Below, one piece after another: positions 52,701 through 58,348 of a DNA stretch of 64,000 nt. Below the pieces are notes generated by a model. The model saw only the letters and a program-made list of their open reading frames with translations, was not told the DNA's origin and ran no database searches. Each line of letters begins with the position of its first letter. The stretch's first letter is position 1. The position numbers and the translations under genes are program-made. The stretch lies in assembly GCA_026122225.1 (NCBI GenBank), contig JANEZZ010000983.1:372001-436000 (forward strand). Direction: 5' to 3'. Origin of the DNA: Heloderma charlesbogerti (lineage: Eukaryota > Chordata > Lepidosauria > Squamata > Helodermatidae).

Positions 52701-54608
52701 TGCAGCGTCTGTTCCACCAGCCAGCAGATGTTCAGGGTTGGGTACAACACATACTGTAGGTACCTGAAATAAAAGGCCAGTACATTAAGGACAAACTGGA
52801 TTTGGTTCATCACTGTGTCATCACTCCATCTAGTGGCTTAAGTTATCAAACAAAACAAACTTAATTTTGTGGAGATGTGTTTCAGCATAAAAAGTCACCA
52901 ATGCCTTTAAGTAATACAGTCGTCCGGAACTATTTCAAAATCCTTAAAAAAGCACTGGAGAGAGCAATCTTATGGCTCTTGCTAGGCGAGAAAATATAAA
53001 ATGGCAAGGATGTAGGGAGCTTACCAATTTTGAAAAATTAATACAGAACATTTCAGGAGAGGAAGTAGGTCTGGTTTCACAATTATATAAAATGTTAATT
53101 GAGATCGATATGGGATCTAAAATAAATTTTAAAAGAGTATGGGAAATGGAATGGAATGTAGATATTGAAGATGAACAGTGGAATAATATATGGGATAAAT
53201 TTCCTCATAAATCAATCTCAACCAAGTTTAAGGAGACAGCATTAAAAATAATACAGAGCTGGTACCTGACTCTGGTCAGGATAGCCTATATAAACAAATC
53301 ATTTTCCACTAATTGTTGGAGGGGATGTGGTCAGAAAGGCACCTTTGCATATGTGGTGGAATTGTGAGGAAGTTGCAAAATTTTGGGAGATGATATTTCA
53401 TGATATTTCATGAAATGTCACTTATTTTGGGAAAAGAGATTTCCACAACAGCTTTACTTAACCTATACTATCGGGAAAATCAAAATCTATTGAATAAAAA
53501 CTTGGTGGGTTTTCTGTTAGCTGCAGCAAGATTGCTAATAGCTAGGAAATGGAAAGACGCAAAAGCTTTAACTATTGTAAATTGGTGTAACATAACATGG
53601 GAAATTGCCCTCTTGGAAAAACTCACAGAAAAACCGAAAGTTATAAAGGGCATAAAAAAAGAAGGAATCATTTCATATGGCAACCTTTTATTGTACGTAC
53701 AAATACATCTGAAACGAGGACTAAAGTACCCAGCGCATTTGAAATGCTTTGGTGGAGTTGAAGAAATAAGTTTATGAAATTTATGTATTAGTTATGTATC
53801 AGTTCTCATCGAGGACAATATATGTTTATACCTAAGGACTCACCTAGCTGATTAGATTAAAAATTTCCCAGCGGGTTGTTGTGAGGAGTGGGGGAGGGTT
53901 CTTTTTGTTTTTTCTTTTGTATTGTTTTTGGTAAGCAAAAATAATATCAAATCAATTTAAAAAAAAGATAGCGCCTGCGGGGCCACAGGATATTTCAGAT
54001 TTCCTGAGCTGAGGTTGGAGACCCTGCTCTGACCTCGGGGGGGGGGGGAATCGGAGCTCCAACCTCCCCCTCTCACCCAGCATGGAACTTGACCTTGGAG
54101 AAGGGGGCGTTTCAGTGGGCGGGGAGTGGAGAACCGAGAGGCCAGGGTATGAGTTATCCTGAGGCCTCTCCAGCCTTCTTCCTTCCTCCTCTGATATGCC
54201 CCAGCTAGATAGGCAAAAAAAGCCATAGGATTGTGCCCTAAGACAGGTTCTCTTAAGACACAGTAATGCAATTAGCCAAACATCTAAAAATGATGTTGGC
54301 TGGAGCTTAATGAGGTGACTGTAAGGTACTCTATGCTCATAGCAACAACTTTATACAAATGTGAGCTCATAGTCATACCCTATAATCCATGAAGGCAGAT
54401 TTATCCCTGGATGGCAGTAGAGGCCTATTTCAACATTTTCAAAGAGACTACAATGTTTCCGCAGGAAATCTGTTAGTTCTGTGGCTAGGTTAATAACTGT
54501 CTTGTATGTGTAGATAACCGGAGTCTGATTGTTACATTCATCAAAGCACACTGCTCTTCTTTCAGCATATAACCTGGCTGCAGTTTGAACAATCTCCTGA
54601 AGAGTCAT
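19895..54608 (-). CDS. AASDH: AASDH (ACSF4, beta-alanine-activating enzyme), complete, 14 coding exons
   Basis: This enzyme belongs to the acyl-CoA synthetase/NRPS adenylation family. In mammals it is reported to activate beta-alanine with ATP and load it as a thioester on its own phosphopantetheine arm; the acceptor is unknown, and the older name aminoadipate-semialdehyde dehydrogenase reflects likeness to yeast LYS2. The 14 exons join in frame with GT/AG borders to 1093 residues, close to the human length of about 1098. Motifs, numbered from the chosen [12 protein letters not shown] (200-208), YGITE (346-350), ATGD (427-430), [15 protein letters not shown] (443-457), catalytic Lys529 in TSHGK, carrier motif GGDSL with Ser592, then PQQ-like propeller repeats from about 745 to the end. 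No stop or frameshift was seen. Most large introns carry LINEs or DNA elements. Confidence 0.95.
20294..22829. other. AASDH intron 14
   Basis: It holds an L2-type tail on the minus strand (about 20780-20840, the complement of CACCTTGGGTTCTTTGC, then an ATAAATGTAATAATAAATAA-type end) and the CR1 fragment at 21395-22690. The stretch 20840-21390 shows no clear family, apart from a proline/histidine-coding simple stretch at 21148-21172. Confidence 0.55.
21395..22690 (+). mobile_element. CR1 LINE fragment, RT to 3' end, heavily decayed
   Basis: This is a 5'-truncated CR1 copy antisense to AASDH. Remnants of the RT catalytic block ([10 protein letters not shown]) are readable near 21668-21700, with stops throughout. 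The 3' end (AACAAGATGCTGGACTAGAT, then CTGATCCAGCAGGGC) is at 22620-22670. A poly-A run sits inside it at 21696-21711. Confidence 0.8.
22830..22961 (-). CDS. AASDH: AASDH exon 14
   Basis: It is 132 bp, phase 0 at both ends. The acceptor is CATTCACAG before GTTACGGGG and the donor is GAAAAG|GTAACA. It encodes residues 918-961, propeller blades containing [10 protein letters not shown] and [17 protein letters not shown]. Confidence 0.93.
22962..24146. other. AASDH intron 13, no recognised feature
   Basis: No repeat or gene was recognised. The 112-codon frame at 23349-23687 has no family resemblance. Confidence 0.45.
24147..24272 (-). CDS. AASDH: AASDH exon 13
   Basis: It is 126 bp, phase 0 at both ends. 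The acceptor is ATTGACAG and the donor CCC|GTATGT. It encodes residues 876-917 with the blade segment [20 protein letters not shown] followed by [10 protein letters not shown]. Confidence 0.93.
24617..24706. repeat. Short palindromic repeat of the TTACTTCTGAGTAGACATGC family
   Basis: It reads TATAATCTTATACACACTTA, then GTCCCACTGGACTCAATAGG, then TGAGTAGACACACAAAGGAT. It is a relative of the repeat at 8781-8862. Confidence 0.65.
24999..25162 (-). CDS. AASDH: AASDH exon 12
   Basis: It is 164 bp; two bases complete the split Gly codon and the exon ends in phase 0. The acceptor is TTTGATGCAG and the donor TTTAT|GTAAGT. It encodes residues 821-875 with [19 protein letters not shown] and [15 protein letters not shown], two successive PQQ-type blades. 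Confidence 0.93.
25423..25785. mobile_element. MITE of the AATCCTATGG family
   Basis: The ends CTAAGGGCACAATCCTAT and ATAGGATTGCTCCCTAAA are imperfect inverted repeats. The interior is GC-rich. Relatives lie at 55378-55767 and, split by an L1, at 52957-54241. A partial copy is likely at 29050-29176. Confidence 0.7.
25890..26649 (-). CDS. AASDH: AASDH exon 11 (carrier domain and linker)
   Basis: It is 760 bp, phase 0 in and phase 1 out, residues 568-821. It begins [18 protein letters not shown] and carries the phosphopantetheine site GGDSLKS (Ser592). A long, poorly conserved, charged linker (about 640-740) follows, and then the first propeller blades ([46 protein letters not shown]). The acceptor has an 11-cytosine tract directly before AG. 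Confidence 0.95.
26651..26662 (-). promoter_or_regulatory. Polypyrimidine tract of AASDH exon 11 acceptor
   Basis: The minus strand reads CTTCTC followed by eleven C and AG. The homopolymer is part of the 3' splice site. No upstream competing AG is near. Confidence 0.7.
27034..28275 (+). pseudogene. L2 reverse transcriptase remnant
   Basis: Two adjoining frames (27034-27858 and 27889-28275) cover the RT. They are separated by a TGA at 27856-27858. The catalytic YADD position reads YGDK (in [11 protein letters not shown]), so the second catalytic aspartate is lost. The protein could not act even if the frame were whole. Confidence 0.85.
28733..28772 (+). repeat. (TAA)n microsatellite
   Basis: About thirteen TAA units form the 3' tail of the L2 element. 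Confidence 0.9.
28773..29237. other. AASDH intron 10, distal part
   Basis: An L2-like tail at about 28776-28832 is followed by sequence resembling part of the AATCCTATGG MITE family (29050-29176, with ACTATCCTATGGCCCCTCAG and GAGGATTGCTCCCTTAG). Confidence 0.45.
29238..29356 (-). CDS. AASDH: AASDH exon 10
   Basis: It is 119 bp; two bases complete Gly528 and the exon ends in phase 0. The acceptor is TCATACAAAG and the donor TGGAAG|GTAATG. It encodes residues 528-567, [18 protein letters not shown] and [14 protein letters not shown]. It carries Lys529, the catalytic lysine of the adenylation domain (A10 motif), and the linker to the carrier domain. Confidence 0.93.
29357..30215. other. AASDH intron 9, no recognised feature
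   Basis: No mobile element or gene was recognised. Confidence 0.45.
30216..30408 (-). CDS. AASDH: AASDH exon 9
   Basis: It is 193 bp, phase 0 in and phase 1 out, residues 464-528. The acceptor is TTATTTTTCAG and the donor CATG|GTAAAA. It encodes [28 protein letters not shown] and [20 protein letters not shown], the small C-terminal subdomain of the adenylation fold. Confidence 0.93.
30409..31439. other. AASDH intron 8, proximal part
   Basis: A short (ATAG)n microsatellite lies at about 30885-30912. The rest is unrecognised. Confidence 0.45.
31440..31556. mobile_element. DNA element copy 1, left half (interrupted by CR1)
   Basis: It matches 37817-37927 (TATCCTGCAATTGAGATTGC versus TATCCTGCGATTGAGATGGC, then CTCTTTACATGA, then CATTTTTAAA). 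The match breaks exactly where CR1 begins and resumes at 35573. Confidence 0.75.
31557..35572 (-). mobile_element. CR1 LINE, nearly full length, inactive
   Basis: At about 4.0 kb this is close to the CR1 full length. It lies in AASDH intron 8, sense to the gene. On the minus strand it runs ORF1 (35596-34734), ORF2 endonuclease (34492-33443) and RT (33370-31722), and ends with the CR1 3' repeat (complement of AATCACAGAATCATAGAATAG at 31557). Frameshifts and stops break both ORFs. It inserted into an older DNA element. Confidence 0.92.
31722..34492 (-). pseudogene. CR1 ORF2 remnant (endonuclease and reverse transcriptase)
   Basis: The endonuclease spans 34492-33443 as one 349-codon open frame with [23 protein letters not shown] and [14 protein letters not shown]. 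Its last catalytic block reads ESHHVVLEF where SDH is expected. The RT follows in several frames (33379-33125, 33167-32913, 33000-32602, 32632-32336, 32339-31722) with [20 protein letters not shown] and SADDTKLGG. Frame changes occur at each of those joins. Confidence 0.88.
34734..35596 (-). pseudogene. CR1 ORF1 remnant
   Basis: Three overlapping frames cover ORF1. The 5' part has a zinc-finger-like cysteine pattern ([20 protein letters not shown]). The 3' part holds an SGNH/GDSL-type esterase fold, with [13 protein letters not shown] (catalytic Ser block) and LIHVGTNDT. Such esterase domains are known in CR1 ORF1. At least two frame changes break it. Confidence 0.85.
35573..35830. mobile_element. 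DNA element copy 1, right half
   Basis: It continues the element interrupted at 31556. AGATTGCAGATAACGAGCTA, then AAGAGTAAAAGCGGCAAGAA, then GATCCTGCATTTAAAAC match 37931-38173 closely. Confidence 0.78.
35831..37797. other. AASDH intron 8, middle part
   Basis: An L2-type tail (GTAAACTGCCCAAAGAGCTT, then AATGTAATAAATAC) is at 37712-37765. Otherwise no family or gene was recognised; the 80-100 codon frames are unremarkable. Confidence 0.45.
37798..38173. mobile_element. DNA element copy 2, uninterrupted
   Basis: This is the second copy of the element split by CR1 at 31557-35572. Its ends are weak inverted repeats (GGGCTTCATCACACAG; minus strand from the right, GGGCATTTCTACACCAG). It shows the pre-insertion arrangement, with CATTTTTAAACAGATTGCAG at about 37920. 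Confidence 0.7.
38171..38202 (+). repeat. (CCTTT)n microsatellite
   Basis: There are about six CCTTT units. Confidence 0.9.
39056..39228 (-). CDS. AASDH: AASDH exon 8
   Basis: It is 173 bp; two bases complete Gly406 and the exon ends in phase 0. The acceptor is TTTTGCACAG and the donor CAG|GTAATG. It encodes residues 406-463 with [10 protein letters not shown] (A7 motif, the ATP-ribose-binding Asp430) and [20 protein letters not shown] (A8 hinge motif). Confidence 0.94.
39317..40850. mobile_element. Probable DNA transposon-derived element with inverted ends
   Basis: GGCTCTCTTCACACCTGAG near 39314-39332 and, on the minus strand from about 40852, GGCTGTCTTCACACCTGG are inverted repeats. A TTACTTCTGAGTA-family short repeat lies inside at 39690-39806. 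No transposase frame and no clear target duplication were found. The ends are trusted more than the interior being one element. Confidence 0.45.
40851..41444. other. AASDH intron 7, distal part
   Basis: A CATGGCTTAACAATATCTATGGTTAA-like segment near 41081-41107 resembles hAT MITE sequence. No boundaries are assignable. Confidence 0.35.
41445..41551 (-). CDS. AASDH: AASDH exon 7
   Basis: It is 107 bp; one base completes Arg370 and the exon leaves in phase 1. The acceptor is CTTGATTTTAG and the donor TTCATAG|GTGATT. It encodes residues 370-406, [20 protein letters not shown] and [15 protein letters not shown]. No open frame of useful length marks it; it was found from homology and phase. Confidence 0.93.
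41934..42175 (-). CDS. AASDH: AASDH exon 6
   Basis: It is 242 bp, phase 0 in and phase 2 out. The acceptor is CAACATGCAG and the donor CATAG|GTAGGA. It encodes residues 290-370 with [26 protein letters not shown] and [18 protein letters not shown] (A5 motif). Confidence 0.94.
42176..43262. other. AASDH intron 5, no clear element
   Basis: A weak member of the TTACTTCTGAGTAGACATGC family is at about 42850-42912. Otherwise nothing was recognised. Confidence 0.4.
43263..43455 (-). CDS. AASDH: AASDH exon 5
   Basis: It is 193 bp; one base completes Arg225 and the exon ends in phase 0. The acceptor is TTTCTTTAG and the donor TTACAG|GTAAGA. It encodes residues 225-289 with [20 protein letters not shown] and [10 protein letters not shown], the core of the adenylation domain's large subdomain. 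Confidence 0.94.
44059..44258 (-). mobile_element. tRNA-derived SINE (minus)
   Basis: On the minus strand it starts with a tRNA-like head (box A TGGCTCAGTGG at the right end, box B GGGATTGAA-type) and ends AAGGTGGCTTCCTGTGTTCC. A clearer copy is at 59357-59560. Confidence 0.7.
44259..45673. other. AASDH intron 4, proximal part
   Basis: A short inverted repeat around ATGGCTTGATGGCTTAACTC is at about 44708-44730. There is no gene. The 81-codon frame at 44977-45222 has no family resemblance. Confidence 0.4.
45674..45689. repeat. Target-site duplication of the L1 element, left copy
   Basis: The 16-base A-rich string AAAAAACAAAACAAAA is repeated exactly at 47538-47553 on the far side of the element. 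Confidence 0.75.
45690..47537 (+). mobile_element. ORF1-only L1 retrotransposon (HAL1-like)
   Basis: The element starts GGACTTCCGGTTGGGACC, has a 389-bp 5' leader, one intact ORF1 (46079-46885) and about 650 bp of 3' sequence ending in an A-rich stretch (AAATAAAATAAATAAAAATA). A G-rich polypurine tract (47308-47340) lies in the 3' part, as in L1 3'UTRs. The 3.8 kb ORF2 expected after ORF1 is absent. A 16-bp direct repeat flanks it. This is the layout of mammalian HAL1 elements. It lies antisense in AASDH intron 4. Confidence 0.85.
46079..46885 (+). CDS. L1 ORF1 protein, intact 268 residues
   Basis: ORF1p is the RNA-binding chaperone of L1 ribonucleoprotein particles; it trimerises and coats L1 RNA in the cytoplasm. 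Here residues 1-30 form a basic head, about 35-110 a coiled coil with heptad-like leucines and isoleucines ([28 protein letters not shown]), 112-205 the RRM (starting [20 protein letters not shown]), and 206-268 the C-terminal domain ([37 protein letters not shown]). There is no internal stop or frame change. The ATG at 46079 is preceded by GAGAAAC, a fair Kozak context. There is no ORF2 downstream. Whether it is expressed is unknown. Confidence 0.88.
   Translation: MSASRRRKELASIPPTSSVSKVLKIEDTGELFTLIKTLSSQFTEQVKTLDLIQNSITALQGAVDLINASQQKMETKINELENRVAGNETTSQICVKNISDRISQLEAFTKRSNVRIIGIKNLPNDVQLPIFVDKLLHEILSISSDYLLDIEQAFRVPNGKRTDYIIIVQFAKVSTKNYILRLAREAGSLSWKQDKVMLFPDYIKEEANKRRQFVKAKNMAKQMNLQYYLKYPATLCIVSEGQMNTFLNHEMAEAWLNVKMRENSDTTP
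47538..47553. repeat. Target-site duplication of the L1 element, right copy
   Basis: An exact copy of 45674-45689, followed by one extra CAAAA-type unit. Because the string is A-rich, the edge with the poly-A tail is fuzzy. Confidence 0.7.
47554..49034. other. AASDH intron 4, distal part
   Basis: The foldback at 48613-48699 is the only defined item. The rest is unrecognised. Confidence 0.45.
48613..48699. repeat. Foldback with three related units
   Basis: CTGAGGCGTACAACCTTAGT (about 48617) is the reverse complement of the right arm ending AAGGTTGTACGCCTCAG (about 48699). A third, direct, slightly diverged copy (CCCTGAGGTGTACAATCCTT) lies between them at about 48651. Confidence 0.75.
49035..49357 (-). 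CDS. AASDH: AASDH exon 4
   Basis: It is 323 bp, phase 0 in and phase 2 out. The acceptor is CTCTCTTTCAG and the donor CTTCG|GTAAGT. It encodes residues 118-225, beginning [13 protein letters not shown], with a variable charged linker and then the P-loop-like ATP-binding motif [20 protein letters not shown] (A3 motif). Confidence 0.95.
49358..50128. other. AASDH intron 3
   Basis: A diverged TTACTTC-family short repeat (CCACTGAGTTCAGTGGGATT at about 49647-49668) is present. Nothing else was recognised. Confidence 0.4.
50129..50249 (-). CDS. AASDH: AASDH exon 3
   Basis: It is 121 bp; one base completes Gly77 and the exon ends in phase 0. The acceptor is GTTTTGTCAG and the donor GTTGAT|GTAAGT. 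It encodes residues 77-117, [20 protein letters not shown] and [20 protein letters not shown]. Confidence 0.94.
50747..50792 (+). repeat. (TG)n, (GA)n and (AAGC)n microsatellites
   Basis: Three short simple repeats lie end to end: GTGTGTGTGTG, then AGAGAGAGAGA, then AAGCAAGCAAGCAAGC. Confidence 0.85.
51445..51800. mobile_element. Probable hAT-type MITE
   Basis: The left end (CAGGGTCAGTGTTAAGGG, then GCCACCTGCC) and the minus-strand right end (AAAATCAGTGCTAGCTCC, then GGGGCCTTGGGCAAGACAGC) are imperfect inverted repeats. No target duplication was seen. Confidence 0.45.
51910..51955 (+). repeat. Short tandem duplication
   Basis: A unit of about 26 bases containing TTCAATTTCCCTTCCCCCAT and CGCTG occurs twice in direct order at about 51903-51928 and 51931-51956. 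Confidence 0.75.
52078..52103 (+). repeat. (CA)n microsatellite
   Basis: There are about 12 CA units. Confidence 0.9.
52957..54241. mobile_element. AATCCTATGG-family MITE split by an L1
   Basis: The left piece 52957-52989 (GAGCAATCTTATGGCTCTTG) and the right piece 53969-54241 (GGGGCCACAGGATATTTCAG to CATAGGATTGTGCCCTAAG) join into a copy closely resembling 55378-55767. The L1 sits between them. Confidence 0.7.
52990..53968 (+). mobile_element. L1 LINE, 5'-truncated, ORF2 C-terminus
   Basis: It encodes the C-terminal end of L1 ORF2 with the cysteine motif [12 protein letters not shown], a following His/Trp/Cys block in the next frame, and [19 protein letters not shown]. It ends in an A-rich tail at about 53957. 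The frame is broken near 53350-53400, where ATGATATTTC is duplicated in tandem. It is antisense to AASDH. Confidence 0.85.
54379..54608 (-). CDS. AASDH: AASDH exon 2, coding part with start codon
   Basis: It is 230 coding bp, residues 1-77. The ATG at 54606-54608 opens [20 protein letters not shown] and aligns with the start used in mammals. Upstream in-frame codons are Ala and Leu (TTG), so no earlier ATG is in frame within the exon. It encodes [20 protein letters not shown] and [15 protein letters not shown]. The donor is ATAGG|GTATGA. The exon begins after TTTTGTTTTAG at 54630, giving 21 bases of 5'UTR in this exon. Confidence 0.93.
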
Positions 54609-54629
54609 TGCCAATATTTACATCCATAC
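54609..54629 (-). promoter_or_regulatory. AASDH 5'UTR with two upstream ATGs
   Basis: Within the 21 bases before the start codon the minus strand reads GTATGGATGTAAATATTGGC. The ATG at 54627 is out of frame and overlaps the main start. The ATG at 54623 is followed at once by TAA. They matter only if the exon does begin at 54629. Confidence 0.55.
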
Positions 54630-55377
54630 CTAAAACAAAAGGAAATAGTAATAAAAACTAATCCATCAATATTTAAAGACACATAGTGCATTCAAGATAA
54701 ATTCAAAATTTTAAAAGAATGTGAAGGTAGGCCTTTGTTCTACAGAGACACACTATACACTTACTGTTCTGATAATTATCCCTGTAAGACCTCCAAAATT
54801 TTTGCAGCATTGTATAAACATCACAAAATGCTTCAAATATTGTACATTTCGTATAAAGAAGTTCTTCCAAGTAGGAAAAAACAAAGCCAGAAGTACATCA
54901 TAATTTTAAAAGAGAGCACAAGAAGTATTAGTATTTTCACATACCTATATAACAAATTATGCTCTTAGCATCCAGCACCCTTTTAAGTATCACTAGTTTT
55001 TTCTCTTGCTGTTAAGACTGAGTCCCATGAATCAAAACGAAAGAATGAAACCTCAAATAGAGAGATTACACAAGATGACGTTTATATTTATGCACTTCAT
55101 ATAAACTATAAAAAACAATATATAGATAGCACATCCATAGAATGGCTTTTTTTTTTTTTTACACACTTTCTAATATTTGCACCGATTTGGTTTGACAGAA
55201 CTGAGTGAAGCTTAATCTGTGAAGTCCTAAGCACAATTACCAGGGAGTGTCGATGAACTCAGTGGGATTTACTTTCACTTAAACAGGCTGCACGCTACCT
55301 TGGGCTTGCCGTTATCTTAGTGAGAAACATTACCCTACTCTGAGCTCTTTAGAAGAGATACACATGGAAATTAACAA
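54630..55377. other. AASDH intron 1, proximal part
   Basis: A T-rich run (55149-55160) and a diverged short TTACTTC-type repeat (55225-55290) are present. No gene was recognised. Confidence 0.4.
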
Positions 55378-55767
55378 CTAAGGGAGCAATCCTATGGCCC
55401 CTAGACATTGTCTGAGGGGCCACAGGATACTTCGGATTCCCAGCTCTGAGGTTGGAGACAGCGCTGACCTGCCTTCCCTGTCCCTTCACAGTTGGCATGG
55501 AAAGAACTGTGCCAGCTAGCCTATGAGGTCAGAAAAGGGGGCGGGGATGAGATCAGAGAGCTCAGGATATGAGCTATTCTGAACTTCTTCCAGCCTCCTT
55601 CCCTCCTCCCCTGGAGTGCCATTGCTAGACAGGCAAAAAAGCCCAGATTGGAGGACATGGAGGCGAAGATCGTTCCTCTGCCGTTTCTCCTTCCCTGTCA
55701 GCTTTAGCCTGGCAGGGGATACACTGAAGCCTCTTGTGAGGGTGCAACCCATAGGATTGCACCCTAA
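55378..55767. mobile_element. MITE of the AATCCTATGG family
   Basis: The ends CTAAGGGAGCAATCCTATGG and CCATAGGATTGCACCCTAA (about 55749-55767 region) are inverted repeats. The interior resembles 53969-54241. Confidence 0.75.
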
Positions 55768-56325
55768 AGAATGTGAAAATGACTGTCTCTAGCTGAATAC
55801 TTTCCAGGTTTGGGCAGCATTCCCCTAAATCTCTAGGAATAAGCCCTACTGAACAGAGAGGACTTACTTCTGAGTAACTGAACTTCAGATTGCACCATCC
55901 ATGTTTAAACTTAGCTGATACAAATAATTTAAAATTGCTGTTAAAAGCTACATCTATATTCAAGCTTTCCCCCCACTTTTTGACTTTTGTACACACAAGC
56001 TTACTCAGGCTTAGCAGCAACTTGGAATCAGAAGGCTGATTCTGAAACCTTCATACATAACCAGAACTATCACAGCGTAAGTCAAAAAGTTAATACAGTT
56101 CCTTAAGTAGGCTGTAACTTTTTTTTTTTTAAGGATACCTTTTTCCTGGTATAAAAGCTAAAAGTGAAGTATGTCCTGTGCCCACACCTGACTACTGCAA
56201 ACACTGAAGTAATGCTCAAGAAGATGGGGCCAAAACTGACATTACATTAAACGGAGCCTCGCATCTATGCCTTTTCTTTTTTTACTCTAGAGTAGGCACA
56301 GGGGCGCCAATCAGGATGTTAAAAG

Positions 56326-56349
56326 CTACACACACACACACACACACAC
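56326..56349 (+). repeat. (CA)n microsatellite
   Basis: There are about 11 CA units. Confidence 0.9.
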
Positions 56350-56414
56350 GGATTGGGACCTCACACCTATTGTAGAGTAAAAACTAAAAAAAAGACATAG
56401 CTACTAGATACACA

Positions 56415-56551
56415 TTTAGGGTGCAATCCTGTGCATGTTTAGACAGAAACAAGTCCTACAACTCCCAGCATGCCCTAGCCAGATGGCTGGAGCACGCCGG
56501 GAGTTGTAGGACTTGTTTCTGCCCAAACACGGATAGGATTGGGCCCTTAAA
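56415..56551. mobile_element. Foldback MITE, about 137 bp
   Basis: It is almost wholly palindromic: TTTAGGGTGCAATCCTGTGC pairs with the right end, and AGAAACAAGTCCTACAACTC (about 56443) pairs with GAGTTGTAGGACTTGTTTCT (about 56501). It is the same family as 8880-9008. Confidence 0.8.
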
Positions 56552-56579
56552 ATATCGTCTGTTTTAGCCCATACGGTCA

Positions 56580-57500
56580 AAAAGCTTCAGGAGCCTTACA
56601 GGGCCCTATCCGCGCTGGGGCCTGGCCTTAGCCAAGGAGCTTCTGGCGCCAGCCACGCGTCCCGCCTGCTTTTCGGGGATCTTCGGGGCGGCGTGGGCAC
56701 TGCCGCCGGCTCACTCGCTTACAAGATGCCCCGAGGTGGCAGTGGTGGCTTTTCCTTGCTTAAAATAAAAGCGCCTCATCCGACGCGGCCTCTCCCTTGA
56801 GAGGCGTAACTAGCAGCCAGGCTCTTCTGCCGCAGCCCGCCGCACTCGCAGGAAGGAAAGGGCTGGGAACGGGACCCTGCGAGAGCGCTCAGCGCGCCTC
56901 TGAGTAACTGGGAGGTCACTCCGGCGAGGCGCTTTTACTTTAAGGGCGGGGAGAGGGTCACAAACAAACCCGGGGCTCCTCGTAAGCAAGCAGTCCGCCC
57001 GCTTCCCCCCCCCCATATGTCAATCAAATAAATGCCTACCTAATGGCGGAAGGTGGAAGAAGGGACGATCCACCGAAGGGGAGGAGGAGTCGGGCGAGCT
57101 CAGCGCCGCGCCGCGCACATGTGACAGGGCGCAAAGCACAAATCCTGGCCGGCGGAGCTTGCGTTGTCCGCGCAAATAGCGGCTTGAGGGAGGGAGGAGC
57201 AAGAACTGAGCTCTCCCTCGAGGACGCCGAGGGAGACAAGAGATAGCTCGAGAGCGCGGGAGAAAGGGAACCGGCGGGCGGGATTGTTCGTGCAGCGTCA
57301 GCTGCTTTAGGGAGGCTGGTTGCAAGCCAGCGACAGGCGCTGTCAGTGCCGCGCTGCCCGCGAGTTGAACTCTTACCTTAAAATGTCTAATTTTCTTGAA
57401 GGCTTGTGCTCCTCCATCCAGATGAGGCAGCTTTTGCTTTCTCTGCAAGCGTCCATAGCCACAGTTCCTGGGCTCCCTTTCCCGGCAGCATTCGGCTTCT
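56580..57500 (-). promoter_or_regulatory. AASDH: CpG-rich probable AASDH promoter and first exon(s)
   Basis: This is a GC- and CpG-rich island unlike its surroundings, with no obvious TATA box, lying upstream of the AASDH coding exons. Two candidate donor sites on the minus strand could end the non-coding first exon: CCATTAG|GTAGGC at 57040 and ATTTTAAG|GTAAGA at 57377. Either could splice to the acceptor at 54630. The island could also drive plus-strand transcription, but no gene was seen there. Confidence 0.6.
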
Positions 57501-57546
57501 GTAAGGGCTATACTTACAGTTCTTGGGCTCTCTGCAGAACTTTTGG

Positions 57547-57554
57547 CCTCTCTG
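57547..57554. repeat. hAT target-site duplication, left copy
   Basis: CCTCTCTG, identical to 60885-60892. Confidence 0.8.
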
Positions 57555-58259
57555 CAGCGGCGTTGCTAGGTTCTTAAAAGATCCAGGGCACAGGCCCATA
57601 ACACAAATGTGCATATATATCCGAATCTAAGCAAACCTCTAATATGTGTGTGTGGTGTGCATGTGGTATGTGTGTGTAGATTACATACATAAGAAGTGCG
57701 CACCGACCTTCCCCCCAGCCCACTTCAACTCAGACCCCGATTCAGCGTTATGGAAAACATCCTGCTTCTGCTCTGGCCAGTTCACAGTTTCTCCAAACCC
57801 TGAGTCAGTGTTTGGAAAAATGAGTATGCTTCCTATTGACTACCATGGGAAATTAGAAAAAAACCCTGACTTTTTTCTCTTGGTCAGAACTGGATGATAA
57901 TTTCAGGCATAGTAGCTCCCTAGAAGGAGATTACACCTGCCCAGTGTCAGAAAAATAGGTGCAGGGTTTATATTTTGATTTAAAGGGAGCTGCTAATAAC
58001 ATTTTTATTACTTGGAAGAATTGGATAAAAATTTCAGGATTCATTGCCCCATCAGAGGAGATCATGTCTGCCAAATTTCAGAATGATAGCCACAAGGTTT
58101 TTTGTGCAAGGCTGGCCTGACATTTTGAGTTCTACAAAACAGGACATACTTATCTCCTTATTTTCCTTGTAGACCATTGTTCTGAAATTTAGACAGCCTA
58201 GAGTTGTCCCTAAGTAAGAAACCAGCAAAGTTTCAGATGGATGGGTGCAGCAGTTCATG

Positions 58260-58348
58260 TGGAAGGAGAGTTCTCTTGGCCGCTGTGTGAACAAAATGCT
58301 GGACTTGATGGACCTTGGTCTGATGCAGAATGGCTCTTATGTTCTTAA
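58260..58348 (+). repeat. CR1 3' end fragment
   Basis: AATGCTGGACTTGATGGACC, then TGGCTCTTATGTTCTTA is the CR1/SINE 3' end. It lies inside the hAT element. Confidence 0.65.

Noticed and set aside
57020..57448. 142-codon minus-strand frame in the CpG island
   Set aside because: GC-rich DNA gives long chance frames. It has no recognised domain and crosses the likely AASDH 5' exon splice sites.
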